Positions 26,292-34,184 of a stretch of DNA of 64,000 nt are shown here, piece after piece. Numbering within the stretch: position 1 is the first letter of the stretch; each line of letters opens with the position of its first letter. Origin of the DNA: Halomonas sp. KAO (GTDB lineage Bacteria > Pseudomonadota > Gammaproteobacteria > Pseudomonadales > Halomonadaceae); assembly GCF_015595025.1 (NCBI RefSeq), contig NZ_JADNRL010000026.1, positions 311,334 through 375,333 on the forward strand, read 5' to 3'. The position numbers and the translations under genes were made by a program. The notes beneath the pieces are model-generated. The model made no database searches and was not told the origin of the DNA. It was given only the letters and a program-made list of their open reading frames with translations.

Positions 26292-27596
26292 TTAGCCGCT
26301 CAGCACCGCGGGCAACCACAGGACGATCATCGGCCAGAGACTGATGATCAAGGCAGCGATGCACATCAGCATGAAGAAGGGGGCCGCTGCCAGAGCCACG
26401 CGGCCGATGCTCTCACCGGTCAGACCCTGCAGCACGAAGAGGTTGAAGCCGACGGGAGGTGTGATCTGCCCCAGCTCGACCATGATCACCAGGAAAACGC
26501 CGAACCACAGGGGGTCATAGCCCGCCTGAATGATGATCGGCAGGGTGATAGGCAAGCTCATCACGGTGATCGAGATGCCATCCAGAAACAGGCCAAGCAG
26601 CACATAGAACAACGCCAGGGCCAGCAACAGGGCCAACGGAGAGAAGGCTTGCTCAGCAATCCAGCCGGCCAGCTCGCTGGGCAGATGCAGGTACCCCATG
26701 GCGGTGGAGAGCAGCGCCGCGGCCACAAGGAGGCTGCACACCATGACCGCACTGACCAGCGCACCGCGCAGCGCCTCGAGAAACAGGCCAAGGGTCAGCT
26801 GTCGCTCCCAGAGCAGCAGCCCCAGGGTAGCTGCGCAGCCCACGGCCGCCGCCTCCGACGGAGTGGCGATGCCGCTGTAGATCGCGCCGATCACGATCAC
26901 GATCAACCCGAGCACGGGGGCCAAATCCTGGAGCGCACGCCAAGCCCCCTGGCCGGCATCCTCGGCGCGGGGCGCGAGGTCGGGATCAATCAGGCTACGC
27001 ACTGCCACATAGCCGATGTACAGGGCCGCGATCAGCAATCCCGGCAGGACGCCGGCCATGAATAGCTGACTGATGGAGACCTCGGCCTGCACGCCATAGA
27101 CGATCATCACGATCGAGGGGGGAATCAAAAGCCCCAAACTCCCCGCTCCGGCTAACGAGCCGATCGACAGACTGCGGTCATAGCGACGCTCCGCCAGCTC
27201 TCGGGTGGTGATCTTGCCGATGGTGGCCGTGGTCGCCGCACTGGAGCCACTGACGGCAGCGAACAGCGTGCATCCCAGCACGTTGGTGTGCAGGATGCCC
27301 CCGGGCAGATACCGGGTCAGCGGGGTCAAGCCACGAAACAGCCGCTCGGAAATGTCGGAGCGGAAGATCAGTTCCCCCATGAGGATGAACAACGGTATGG
27401 CCGACAGCTCCCAGCTATTGGCGGCCCGGAACAGGATTTTCGACAGGATCAGACCGATTCTCGAGGGATCGAAATCACCGAACCCCCATAGCGACAGCAT
27501 GGCCACGATGACCAGCCCGGCAAAGACCCAGCTGCCGAGGGCGAGTATGCCGAACAGCAGGCCAATAACGCCGGCTCCGACAAGCAGCATCTCCAT
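26292..27596 (-). CDS. TRAP transporter large permease (DctM family), second system
   Basis: A 434-residue polytopic membrane protein with the DctM patterns SLGLLIPPSIVMIVYGVQAE and GIATPSEAAAVGCAATLGLL. It is the transport channel of the second TRAP system. The DctQ stop is directly followed by its ATG (TGAATG), showing translational coupling. It differs clearly from the DctM at 10643-11938, so the two systems are not a recent duplication. Its position between dgc and gbdR suggests a betaine- or choline-pathway substrate, but this is only context. Confidence 0.92.
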   Translation of the reverse strand: MEMLLVGAGVIGLLFGILALGSWVFAGLVIVAMLSLWGFGDFDPSRIGLILSKILFRAANSWELSAIPLFILMGELIFRSDISERLFRGLTPLTRYLPGGILHTNVLGCTLFAAVSGSSAATTATIGKITTRELAERRYDRSLSIGSLAGAGSLGLLIPPSIVMIVYGVQAEVSISQLFMAGVLPGLLIAALYIGYVAVRSLIDPDLAPRAEDAGQGAWRALQDLAPVLGLIVIVIGAIYSGIATPSEAAAVGCAATLGLLLWERQLTLGLFLEALRGALVSAVMVCSLLVAAALLSTAMGYLHLPSELAGWIAEQAFSPLALLLALALFYVLLGLFLDGISITVMSLPITLPIIIQAGYDPLWFGVFLVIMVELGQITPPVGFNLFVLQGLTGESIGRVALAAAPFFMLMCIAALIISLWPMIVLWLPAVLSG

Positions 27597-28154
27597 TCAG
27601 CGTTCCCCCGAGATGAAGGCGTGGCGCTGCACCAGGATACGCAGCGAGCGAACGACGAGTACCAGGCAGAGCAGATAGAGACCGACGAGCACCGCGCCTT
27701 GGGGAATCCACAGAGGCGTCTGAGCCAGCGTCTCGCTGACGATGCCACGGTCATGACTGCGCTGGACGGCCAGGGTCCAGTATCTGGCCAGCCAGCCGAA
27801 GGACAGCAATGCCGTCAGACTGACAATCAGCTCGAGCGGCCAGCGCCAGGCGCGGGGCAAGCGTTCCAGCACGAGCGCGACGCGAATCAACCCGCCCTGC
27901 TCGAGGGCATAGGGCAGGCCGAGAAAGGTCATTGCCGCGACGCTGTAGCCGATGTATTCGTCGAGAATGAAGGTGGAGCGGCCCACCAGCCGCAACCCGA
28001 TCTCGAGCAGGATATGCCCCAGCATGTAGACCACCAGCAGCATGGCCAGGCCGGCGCCCAGAGTCGCCAGCCCACCCGAAAACCGGCCCAGCGCCGCCAC
28101 CGCTCGCGCCAGGGCGCCGTGGGGCACGGCGCCTTCCGGGGATCGAGATGCCAT
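27597..28154 (-). CDS. TRAP transporter small permease (DctQ family), second system
   Basis: A 185-residue protein with four hydrophobic helices (for example LATLGAGLAMLLVVYMLGHI and LIVSLTALLSFGWLARYWT). I use the ATG at 28154, which overlaps the stop of the receptor gene as TGATG; an in-frame GTG one codon earlier is less likely. It connects the receptor to the large permease. Family length is typical. Confidence 0.87.
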   Translation of the reverse strand: MASRSPEGAVPHGALARAVAALGRFSGGLATLGAGLAMLLVVYMLGHILLEIGLRLVGRSTFILDEYIGYSVAAMTFLGLPYALEQGGLIRVALVLERLPRAWRWPLELIVSLTALLSFGWLARYWTLAVQRSHDRGIVSETLAQTPLWIPQGAVLVGLYLLCLVLVVRSLRILVQRHAFISGER

Positions 28155-29167
28155 CACTGGTCACTCTCTTGGCGAAATTCTTTCAGGATGCGGCGCCCAC
28201 GCTCGCCGGTGTCATCGACCCAGCTCTCGACCACCGGCTGGGCTGCCTGCTCGAGGCCAGCCTGGAAGTCAGCCGGGACGGGATCATGAATCTCGACCTG
28301 ATGGTCACCGAGCTCGGCGTAGTTCTCCTCCAGTCGCTGCTTCACGATGTCCCAATTGCGGGCGTCGGTTTCCCTGGCGGCCTGGAGCACTGCCTGCTGC
28401 TCCGCCTCACTCAGATCGCTGAAGGCATCCCGGTTCATATGCACCATGTTGAGCGGGATGGCGTACTGGATGGCATTGAAGTCGCTCAGGTGCTCCCAGA
28501 AGCTGGCATTGGCACCGGCCTCGGCGGAGGTGAGCACCGCCTCGATGCCTCCGGTGGCCAGCTGAGGCACCACATCAGCCCAGGAAAGGCGGACGGGTGA
28601 GGCCCCGGCGTTCATCAGCGTCTCGGTGCCGTTGCGGTCATAACTGCGGATCTTGAGGTTTTCCAGGGCTTCCATGCTGGTGACCGGATCTTCGGACCAG
28701 ATGCCGCTGGCCGGCCATGGCGAGGCATAGAGCAGGATCTGATCGTTGTCCTCGAAGACCTTGTCGTACTCGGGGCGGGCGATCTCGTAAAGGCGATGGG
28801 CGGAATCGACATCCTCCACCACGAAGGGCAGAGACGACAGCAGGAAGATGGGGTCGATACCGGCCAGCGCTCCGGAGAGGCTATCGGCAATCTGCACCGC
28901 GTTATCGGCTACGCCGTAGAAGTGGTCCGATGAGCGAAAGCCGAGGGCACCACCCGTATGCAGGGTAATGTCCACCTCGCCATCGGTCAGCTCCTGGACA
29001 CGCTCGATGAACCAGGCGTCCCCCTGCGCATGGATCGAATTGGCATTGTATTCGTTGGAGAAATCCATGCGTGTGGCCGAATGGGCCGGCAGACTGAAGG
29101 CTCCGAGGCTGAAGACCAGCAAGGGTAACGCCGCAGCGGCACGAGATGGGTGGGGGATATAAGTCAT
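28154..29167 (-). CDS. TRAP transporter periplasmic solute-binding protein, second system
   Basis: A 337-residue receptor. The N-terminus (RAAAALPLLVFSLGAFSLPA) is a signal peptide with likely cleavage after AHS-A. Family features are WFIERVQELTDGEVDITLH, GGALGFRSSDHF and the ligand-contact Arg in LENLKIRSYDRNGTE. I take the ATG at 29167; an in-frame GTG at 29176 is the alternative. It resembles C4-dicarboxylate-type receptors in outline, but ligand identity cannot be read. First gene of the dctPQM operon; its promoter lies in 29168-29458. Confidence 0.9.
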   Translation of the reverse strand: MTYIPHPSRAAAALPLLVFSLGAFSLPAHSATRMDFSNEYNANSIHAQGDAWFIERVQELTDGEVDITLHTGGALGFRSSDHFYGVADNAVQIADSLSGALAGIDPIFLLSSLPFVVEDVDSAHRLYEIARPEYDKVFEDNDQILLYASPWPASGIWSEDPVTSMEALENLKIRSYDRNGTETLMNAGASPVRLSWADVVPQLATGGIEAVLTSAEAGANASFWEHLSDFNAIQYAIPLNMVHMNRDAFSDLSEAEQQAVLQAARETDARNWDIVKQRLEENYAELGDHQVEIHDPVPADFQAGLEQAAQPVVESWVDDTGERGRRILKEFRQESDQ

Positions 29168-29740
29168 GAGCAGCACATCCTATTTTTATCGTGATTCACA
29201 GCCTTTTCAGTGTTCTAAAATACTCGGTACTCAAGCAGCTCAGTAACGCCCCCTGATGTTCAGATCACGACATCGATCGGAAAAGTGGGAGAAGCACCGT
29301 CTCATGGTATGCCACCGAGCCGATCGCGGTGTCGGAGATTTCTGTACTCTGCGCAGCTTTATTTTGATCACCTAAGTAATTTAGCAAAATTAAATTTAAT
29401 GCTCGAAGCCTGCCGAAGGGTGCTCGAGTTTCAGGTCACAGTGGTACTAGAAGTCATAAAGGTGCCGCCAGGACTTTGACGGAAAAAGATATGGGCCGGG
29501 CAGGCCCTGCAGTACTTCGGGTAGGGGCAGAGACTACCGCGCTGGACCTCATCATGAGGTCCAGCGCGGTGAGGAAATTCGATGGTGACCAGCCCACTGA
29601 GCTTGAGGCCAGGCGAGGGTAAGAAACCGGTGTCGCCCATGCCCTGCCTCCTATCGCCATGTAGGCGCCATGGCGGTCCAGCACCGGTGCCTGACTTTAT
29701 TCCCAACGACGAAGAACCCGTTTTCGTTCTTGCTTTTCAC
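29168..29740. other. Intergenic region between second TRAP operon and gbdR
   Basis: A 573 bp gap. The part next to dctP (29168-29400) is AT-rich, including a stretch near 29370-29400, and should hold its promoter. Repeat copy 2 is at 29459-29574. From 29575 to 29740 I see no gene; a minus-strand frame of about 90 codons through the repeat lacks any family similarity. Confidence 0.55.
29459..29574. repeat. Intergenic repeat, copy 2
   Basis: About 116 bp matching 26038-26155. In this copy the inverted repeat at 29536-29570 is essentially perfect: ACCGCGCTGGACCTCAT, one base, then ATGAGGTCCAGCGCGGT, a 17-base-pair stem. On the minus strand it lies 167 bp after the gbdR stop. Both copies follow the 3' end of a minus-strand gene and together they bracket the second TRAP operon. 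There is no U-run, so it looks like a REP-type element or mRNA-end hairpin rather than a standard terminator. Confidence 0.8.
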
Positions 29741-30877
29741 TCACGAGTCTAGCCGTACGCTGCCATATGTGGGCTCACCCTGAGCCTCACTCAAGGCATT
29801 CGTGGCGGCAGAGGCTGGCTCCTCCACCAACGGTACGAAAGTGGAACTCTTTAGCGCCCTAGAGACCTCCTTCGCCGTTTTCACCGGCCCCCTATCCAGC
29901 GCATGCCACAGACGCTCATTCTTGGGCGGTATACCGAAGTGCTCACGATAGCACTTGGAAAAGTGCGGCGTAGATACGAAACCACACACCATGGCAACTT
30001 CAATAATCGACATTGAGGTTTGCTTGAGCAGCTGCCGAGCCCGAGTCAAGCGTAACTTCAGGTAGTAGCGTGACGGTGTACAGTTCAGGTTATTCTGAAA
30101 CAGCCGTTCCAGTTGGCGACGAGACACCTGAACGTAACTGGCCAGCTCATCGAGGCTGATGGGCTCCTCAAGATTAGCCTCCATCAAGGCGACGGCCTCC
30201 AACAGCTTGGGCTGCGTGGTTCCCAGCACATGCTTCAACGGTATGCGTTGCTGATCCTGTTCGCCGCGCATCCGCTCATAAATAAACATCTCAGAGATAG
30301 CCGCCGACAGTTCACGGCCATGATCGCGACCGATCAGCGTCAACATCATGTCCAATGGGGCAGTTCCCCCCGAAGAAGTAACACGATCGCGGTCGATGGA
30401 GAACAGACGGTGAGTCAGCAACACTTTCGAAAAGGCCTCCTGCATAGCGGTTAGGCACTCCCAGTGAGTACTGACCTCGTAACCGTCCAACAAGCCCGCC
30501 TGAGCCAACGCCCAGCTACCGGTACAGATCGCACCCAAACGCCGTGACCGTCTCGCCTGAGACTGAAGCCAAGTGATATGCTCAGGCTTGACGCTACGCT
30601 GATGCGCTACACCACCGCAGACAATCACCGTATCCAGCGTAGAGGCTGTCGAGGTAGCCAGGTCTGGCGTAATCTGAAGGCCATCGCTGGCGTGAACCGG
30701 GGCACCATCCAGGCTCAAGGTATACCAGCGGTAGAGCTTACGTCCCGTCAGTTGGTTGGCCATGCGTAGTGGACCAATCGCCGATGCCAATGAAATCAGC
30801 GTAAAGTTTTCCATTAGCAAAAAGCCTAGAGTCTGCGGATTAGCAGCGCTACTCGCCACCTCAGGAGCCTCTTTCAT
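29741..30877 (-). CDS. gbdR: GbdR-type AraC-family activator of glycine betaine catabolism
   Basis: A 378-residue regulator. Residues about 15-190 form a GATase1/DJ-1-like sensing domain (LMENFTLISLASAIGPLRMA, then GAICTGSWALAQAGLLDGYE). Residues about 235-330 are an AraC double helix-turn-helix (ISLDELASYVQVSRRQLERL, then STPHFSKCYREHFGI). This is the architecture and close sequence of GbdR, which in Pseudomonas senses glycine betaine and dimethylglycine and activates gbcA, gbcB and dgc genes. The ATG at 30877 has a strong AGGAGG site. A C-terminal tail of about 45 residues beyond the DNA-binding domain is of unknown role. Confidence 0.92.
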   Translation of the reverse strand: MKEAPEVASSAANPQTLGFLLMENFTLISLASAIGPLRMANQLTGRKLYRWYTLSLDGAPVHASDGLQITPDLATSTASTLDTVIVCGGVAHQRSVKPEHITWLQSQARRSRRLGAICTGSWALAQAGLLDGYEVSTHWECLTAMQEAFSKVLLTHRLFSIDRDRVTSSGGTAPLDMMLTLIGRDHGRELSAAISEMFIYERMRGEQDQQRIPLKHVLGTTQPKLLEAVALMEANLEEPISLDELASYVQVSRRQLERLFQNNLNCTPSRYYLKLRLTRARQLLKQTSMSIIEVAMVCGFVSTPHFSKCYREHFGIPPKNERLWHALDRGPVKTAKEVSRALKSSTFVPLVEEPASAATNALSEAQGEPTYGSVRLDS

Positions 30878-31459
30878 GGGTACCTCCTACTTTCAGCCTA
30901 CCCAACCCTAAACTAACAAGGGTAATGGGAGGTCAGTTGCATCAATTATATTTATTCAAATCATGCTCAGGAAAGCTGTATCCCCGAAGTGATTAAAATT
31001 TCATCAAGGCAGTATGTAGCGCTATAGCTGGGGCACTAGTAATTTATTGCGCTGCTAAAGCTCTTCGCTTTTCAATATTTTCAATCTGAGGCAGGAACCC
31101 ATGCATGGCACCCGCCACCTGGTAGCCAGACCACCGCCCCCACAAGACACCTTTGCCCACTGCCTCCTCTTGATTGGGCCTCAACAATTTGTTTTGGTCA
31201 AGCTAGAGTGGACAAACCCAAGGGAAAGCCCTACGCCAGAGAAGGCTTCGGTAGCAATGGGATAGGGTCTTCCCCACCCTATGCCGACATCGTTGCGCCA
31301 CACTGATGGGTCAGTACGGGTCAATCACCCCTGTTGGCATCGGCCAGCTGCGCGCCATGCCTGACGCACAAAAAAGCGCCGAAGGCATTTATCCTCGGCG
31401 CTTTACGTCTGCTTAACGAAGCCTCGTCACCTCATCTTGGGGTGCTTTAGCAGATATTA
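30878..31459. other. Intergenic region upstream of gbdR
   Basis: A 582 bp gap. The first 150 bp next to gbdR are AT-rich and should hold its promoter. Between 31054 and about 31180 the minus strand has a short open stretch ending ENIEKRRALAAQ that I cannot identify. The terminator of the symporter gene is at 31370-31404. No convincing gene. Confidence 0.45.
31370..31404 (-). terminator. Rho-independent terminator of the creatinine-module symporter
   Basis: On the minus strand, AAAGCGCCGAGG pairs with CCTTCGGCGCTTT around a short AT-rich loop (one bulge), followed by a T run. It lies about 55 bp past the stop of the symporter gene at 31460 and is the clearest terminator in the window. Confidence 0.8.
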
Positions 31460-32914
31460 CTATAACCATGCTTTCTGGAAGACGTCTCGCTTAGTAACCA
31501 GCGACACACCCACGTAGCAGATCGAGGAGACCACGCAGCCCGTCAGCGGCCCGATCAACCAGCCCACATCGGCGAACAGCATCATGTAGCCGCTGGTACC
31601 GAAGCCAGCCAGCATGGCGACCAGGGCGCCCCAGGCAGAGCCCTGCCAGAAGGTGGAGATGAATACCGGTCCGATCATGCTGGCCAGCAGGGTGCCGGTA
31701 CCGAGGATCCCCAGCCAGGAGAGCATGAAGGGCGGCGCGTAGAGCATCATCAGCAGGGCGACGACACCCAGAGCCACGACGGCCAGGCGATTGACCCACA
31801 GCACCAGCCGCTGGCTATGGACAAGGCCCTTGAACAGGGCAAGCCGCAAGTCATGGGATGTCGCCGAGGCCACGGTATGCAGCAACGAGTTCGCGGTGGA
31901 CTTCATGGCGAACAGGATAAACAGGGTGATAAAGCCCTGAAGCGCCGGGTGCATGAAGTGTTCGAGATAGGCCGGCATGGCATTGTCAGGGTCGGCCAGT
32001 TCCGGCATCTGCGCCCTCATATAGAGACCCACGATTGGCACCAGGCTCAGCAGGGCCCCGATGATCGCCACATACACGCCCGCCTTGTGCAGCTTGACCT
32101 CCGGCTTGAAGGCCAGGAAGCGTATCGCCATGAACGGGAGGACCGCGGCAAACAGGAAGGCATAGGGCAGCACCAGGAACACCGTCGCAGGGCTGTTGCC
32201 ATAATGGGCCCCGGTGCTAGGATTCAGAAGCTCCGGGTCGATCGCATTGAGCGACGCCTCCCAGGTGCCCAGGTCAATCGAGGTGAAGATCTGTACCATG
32301 ATGATCACGGCGGCGACCGACATGCCGCAGACCATCACGGTATCGGTCCAGGCCACCGCGGCGAGGCCACCCAGCATGGTGTAGAGAATGATGACGCCGA
32401 CCATCAGCAGGGCACTCTGGGTCAGCTCGATGCCCAGCCAGCTGGCTCCCAGCAGGCCAACGGCCTTGATCTGGCTGGTCAGGAACACCAGCAGCAGCAG
32501 GATGGTGATAAGCGCCGCGACCCCCTGCACGAGTCGACCCATGGTGCCGCCACCATGAATCTGGGCGATATACTCGGGAATGGTGTTGCTGCCCATGTCG
32601 ATGGCCTTGCGCTGCAGGAAGCTCGCAAAATAGAGCACGGCGATCATCATCGCCGGGGCGAAGAAGAAATTCCCCAGCACCTCGATGGCGCCAAACTGGT
32701 AGGTAACACCCGGTGAGCCCATGAACCCCCAGCCGCTGAAGCCGGTGGCAACGATGGTACTGGCGCCGACGAAGGCCCCCAGCGAACGTCCAGCAACGAG
32801 AAAGCCTCCTTCATCGCCCTTCTTCATCATCCTGGAGGAGAGGAAGCCCAGGTAGATCATCAGGCCGAAGGTGAGGAACAGAAGCCCCCAGTTGAACAGC
32901 TTGTAGGAATCCAT
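31460..32914 (-). CDS. Sodium:solute symporter (SSS family) of the creatinine/creatine module
   Basis: A 484-residue membrane protein with about 13 helices and the SSS core FLVAGRSLGAFVGASTIVAT, GSPGVTYQFG and AVAWTDTVMV. It should import a small organic solute with sodium. It is clearly paralogous to the symporter at 47432-48895. A 40-residue membrane protein is encoded two bases upstream, and a LysR gene is divergent beyond that. With creatininase and creatinase close by, creatine or creatinine is the most reasonable substrate, although a BCCT transporter in the module competes for that role. Confidence 0.9.
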   Translation of the reverse strand: MDSYKLFNWGLLFLTFGLMIYLGFLSSRMMKKGDEGGFLVAGRSLGAFVGASTIVATGFSGWGFMGSPGVTYQFGAIEVLGNFFFAPAMMIAVLYFASFLQRKAIDMGSNTIPEYIAQIHGGGTMGRLVQGVAALITILLLLVFLTSQIKAVGLLGASWLGIELTQSALLMVGVIILYTMLGGLAAVAWTDTVMVCGMSVAAVIIMVQIFTSIDLGTWEASLNAIDPELLNPSTGAHYGNSPATVFLVLPYAFLFAAVLPFMAIRFLAFKPEVKLHKAGVYVAIIGALLSLVPIVGLYMRAQMPELADPDNAMPAYLEHFMHPALQGFITLFILFAMKSTANSLLHTVASATSHDLRLALFKGLVHSQRLVLWVNRLAVVALGVVALLMMLYAPPFMLSWLGILGTGTLLASMIGPVFISTFWQGSAWGALVAMLAGFGTSGYMMLFADVGWLIGPLTGCVVSSICYVGVSLVTKRDVFQKAWL

Positions 32915-32916
32915 GA

Positions 32917-33039
32917 TTACTGCCTCGCCGATCCATTGGTGGACTTTCTTTTCAGCTCTCTCCGCAAGTAAGCGGCTCCGGCATGGACCAGCATGTAGAG
33001 TGTCAGTATCAGGAAGGTGGTCAACACCCAGGAATCCAT
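32917..33039 (-). CDS. Small single-helix accessory protein of the SSS symporter
   Basis: Forty residues starting MDSWVLTTFLILTLYMLVHA and ending in a basic tail (RRELKRKSTNGSARQ). One hydrophobic helix with an N-out/C-in look from the positive tail. The stop is two bases from the symporter ATG, and an AGAGG site precedes the start at 33039. A 30-residue protein with the same plan (MESW start, one helix, ERRR end) precedes the other SSS symporter at 48949-49041. This recurrence is good evidence for a real gene. Such small partners of SSS transporters are known as symporter small accessory proteins. Confidence 0.75.
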   Translation of the reverse strand: MDSWVLTTFLILTLYMLVHAGAAYLRRELKRKSTNGSARQ

Positions 33040-33134
33040 ATGCCTATACCTCTTGTTGTTGGTGTGGCAGCAGCGTTGTGGTGTTTTCGTTTTGTCACCT
33101 TCAAGGTATTTTCCACGCATGAAAGGCGCCAATT

Positions 33135-33149
33135 TGTATACTCAATACA
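33135..33149. promoter_or_regulatory. Probable LysR-type operator in the divergent gap
   Basis: TGTAT-ACTCA-ATACA is a perfect inverted repeat with the T-N11-A core typical of LysR-type regulators. It lies 28 bp upstream of the LysR start and about 95 bp upstream of the small membrane protein, between the divergent genes. Binding by the adjacent regulator is inferred. Confidence 0.5.
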
Positions 33150-33176
33150 CACATCAGACATCGAAATGGGCCAATA

Positions 33177-34040
33177 ATGACTAATATACCCACCGACCTG
33201 TTGAGGACCTTCGTCACCATCAAGGATCTCGGTGGCTTTACCAGCGCTGGCGAGCTACTGGGTCGATCACAACCCGCGATCAGCCTTCAAATCAAGAAAT
33301 TGGAGGAAATCCTTGGCACCAAGATTTTTCTCAGAGGTTCCAGCCTGGAGCTCACCGAAGATGGGGAGTATCTCTACAAGGCAGCGAGGCAGATACTGGA
33401 GATCAATGACCAGGTCATCGCCAGGGTAAGAGGCGAGAATATCTCGGGCAAGGTACGCCTGGGGATTCCCAACGATTTCGAACTGGCCTTCCTGCCCAAG
33501 GCGCTACGAAAGCTGTCGCGGGTCTATCCCAATATCATCGTCGAGGTCGACTGCGAAATCAGCAAGGTCATCCTCCAGCGCTATCAGAAGGGACACTACG
33601 ATATCGCCATGGCCATGGAGCGCGAGAAGGAGAATGAAGACAGGGATTCTCGCGACTACCGCCTGGAAAAACTCGAGTGGGTGTTCAGGGAGGACCATCT
33701 CGTCAGCGGTGCCGATAGCCCGCTCCCGCTGATTGCCTATCCCCAGGGGTGTGTCTATCGCTCGATCATGGAGGAGGCGTTGCAGAGCCAGGCACACCCC
33801 TATCGCTTCATGTACACCAGCACCAGCCTGCTGGGCATCTTCTCAGCCGTGGAGGAGGGGCTTGGCATCACCGCGATGGCCAGCTCCGTCATTCCCGACC
33901 ACCTCAAGCATGCCGTCAACACGGATTCACTGCCCGATCTGGAGCGCGTCTGCATCGGCCTTTACTACAAGGAGCGCGAGTTGAATATCGCCTCCCGTCA
34001 TGTGCTCGATTTCCTGAGGACGGGAATCGCCAATATCTAG
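33177..34040 (+). CDS. LysR-family regulator of the creatinine/creatine module
   Basis: A 287-residue regulator. The winged helix-turn-helix covers residues about 5-62 (LLRTFVTIKDLGGFTSAGEL, then GRSQPAISLQIKKLEEIL). The remainder is a LysR substrate-binding domain with GKVRLGIPNDFELAFLPKAL and AVEEGLGITAMASSVIPDHL. It is divergent from the small protein and symporter genes and faces the BCCT, creatininase and creatinase genes. It therefore most likely controls import and hydrolysis of creatinine or creatine. The effector is unknown. Confidence 0.88.
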   Translation: MTNIPTDLLRTFVTIKDLGGFTSAGELLGRSQPAISLQIKKLEEILGTKIFLRGSSLELTEDGEYLYKAARQILEINDQVIARVRGENISGKVRLGIPNDFELAFLPKALRKLSRVYPNIIVEVDCEISKVILQRYQKGHYDIAMAMEREKENEDRDSRDYRLEKLEWVFREDHLVSGADSPLPLIAYPQGCVYRSIMEEALQSQAHPYRFMYTSTSLLGIFSAVEEGLGITAMASSVIPDHLKHAVNTDSLPDLERVCIGLYYKERELNIASRHVLDFLRTGIANI

Positions 34041-34074
34041 CCCGCCAAAAAACCCCAGAAAGCAAGAAAGCAGA

Positions 34075-34109
34075 TGGCCCGACAGCGATAACGATCGCCT
34101 ATCGGGCCA
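34075..34109. terminator. Hairpin after the LysR gene
   Basis: TGGCCCGA pairs with TCGGGCCA, with further pairing inside (AGCGAT/ATCGCC region). It lies 35 bp past the LysR stop and faces the convergent BCCT gene, which has its own inverted repeat (CTACCCATCACCT/AGGTGTGATGGGTAG, about 34127-34176). No strong T run follows, so efficiency is uncertain. Confidence 0.45.
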
Positions 34110-34184
34110 CCTACCTTCTGCCAAAGGCTACCCATCACCTATCGCCAAGCGAACTTATTGAGAGGTGTGATGGGTAGTCGGGTA

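Noticed and set aside
29536..29570. Perfect hairpin considered as a rho-independent terminator of gbdR
   Set aside because: No T run follows on the minus strand, and the whole 116 bp unit recurs at 26038-26155, so a repeat element is the better reading.
31054..31180. Short minus-strand open stretch ending in ENIEKRRALAAQ upstream of gbdR
   Set aside because: There is a purine-rich stretch upstream, but no clear start codon and no similarity I recognise; too weak to call as a gene.
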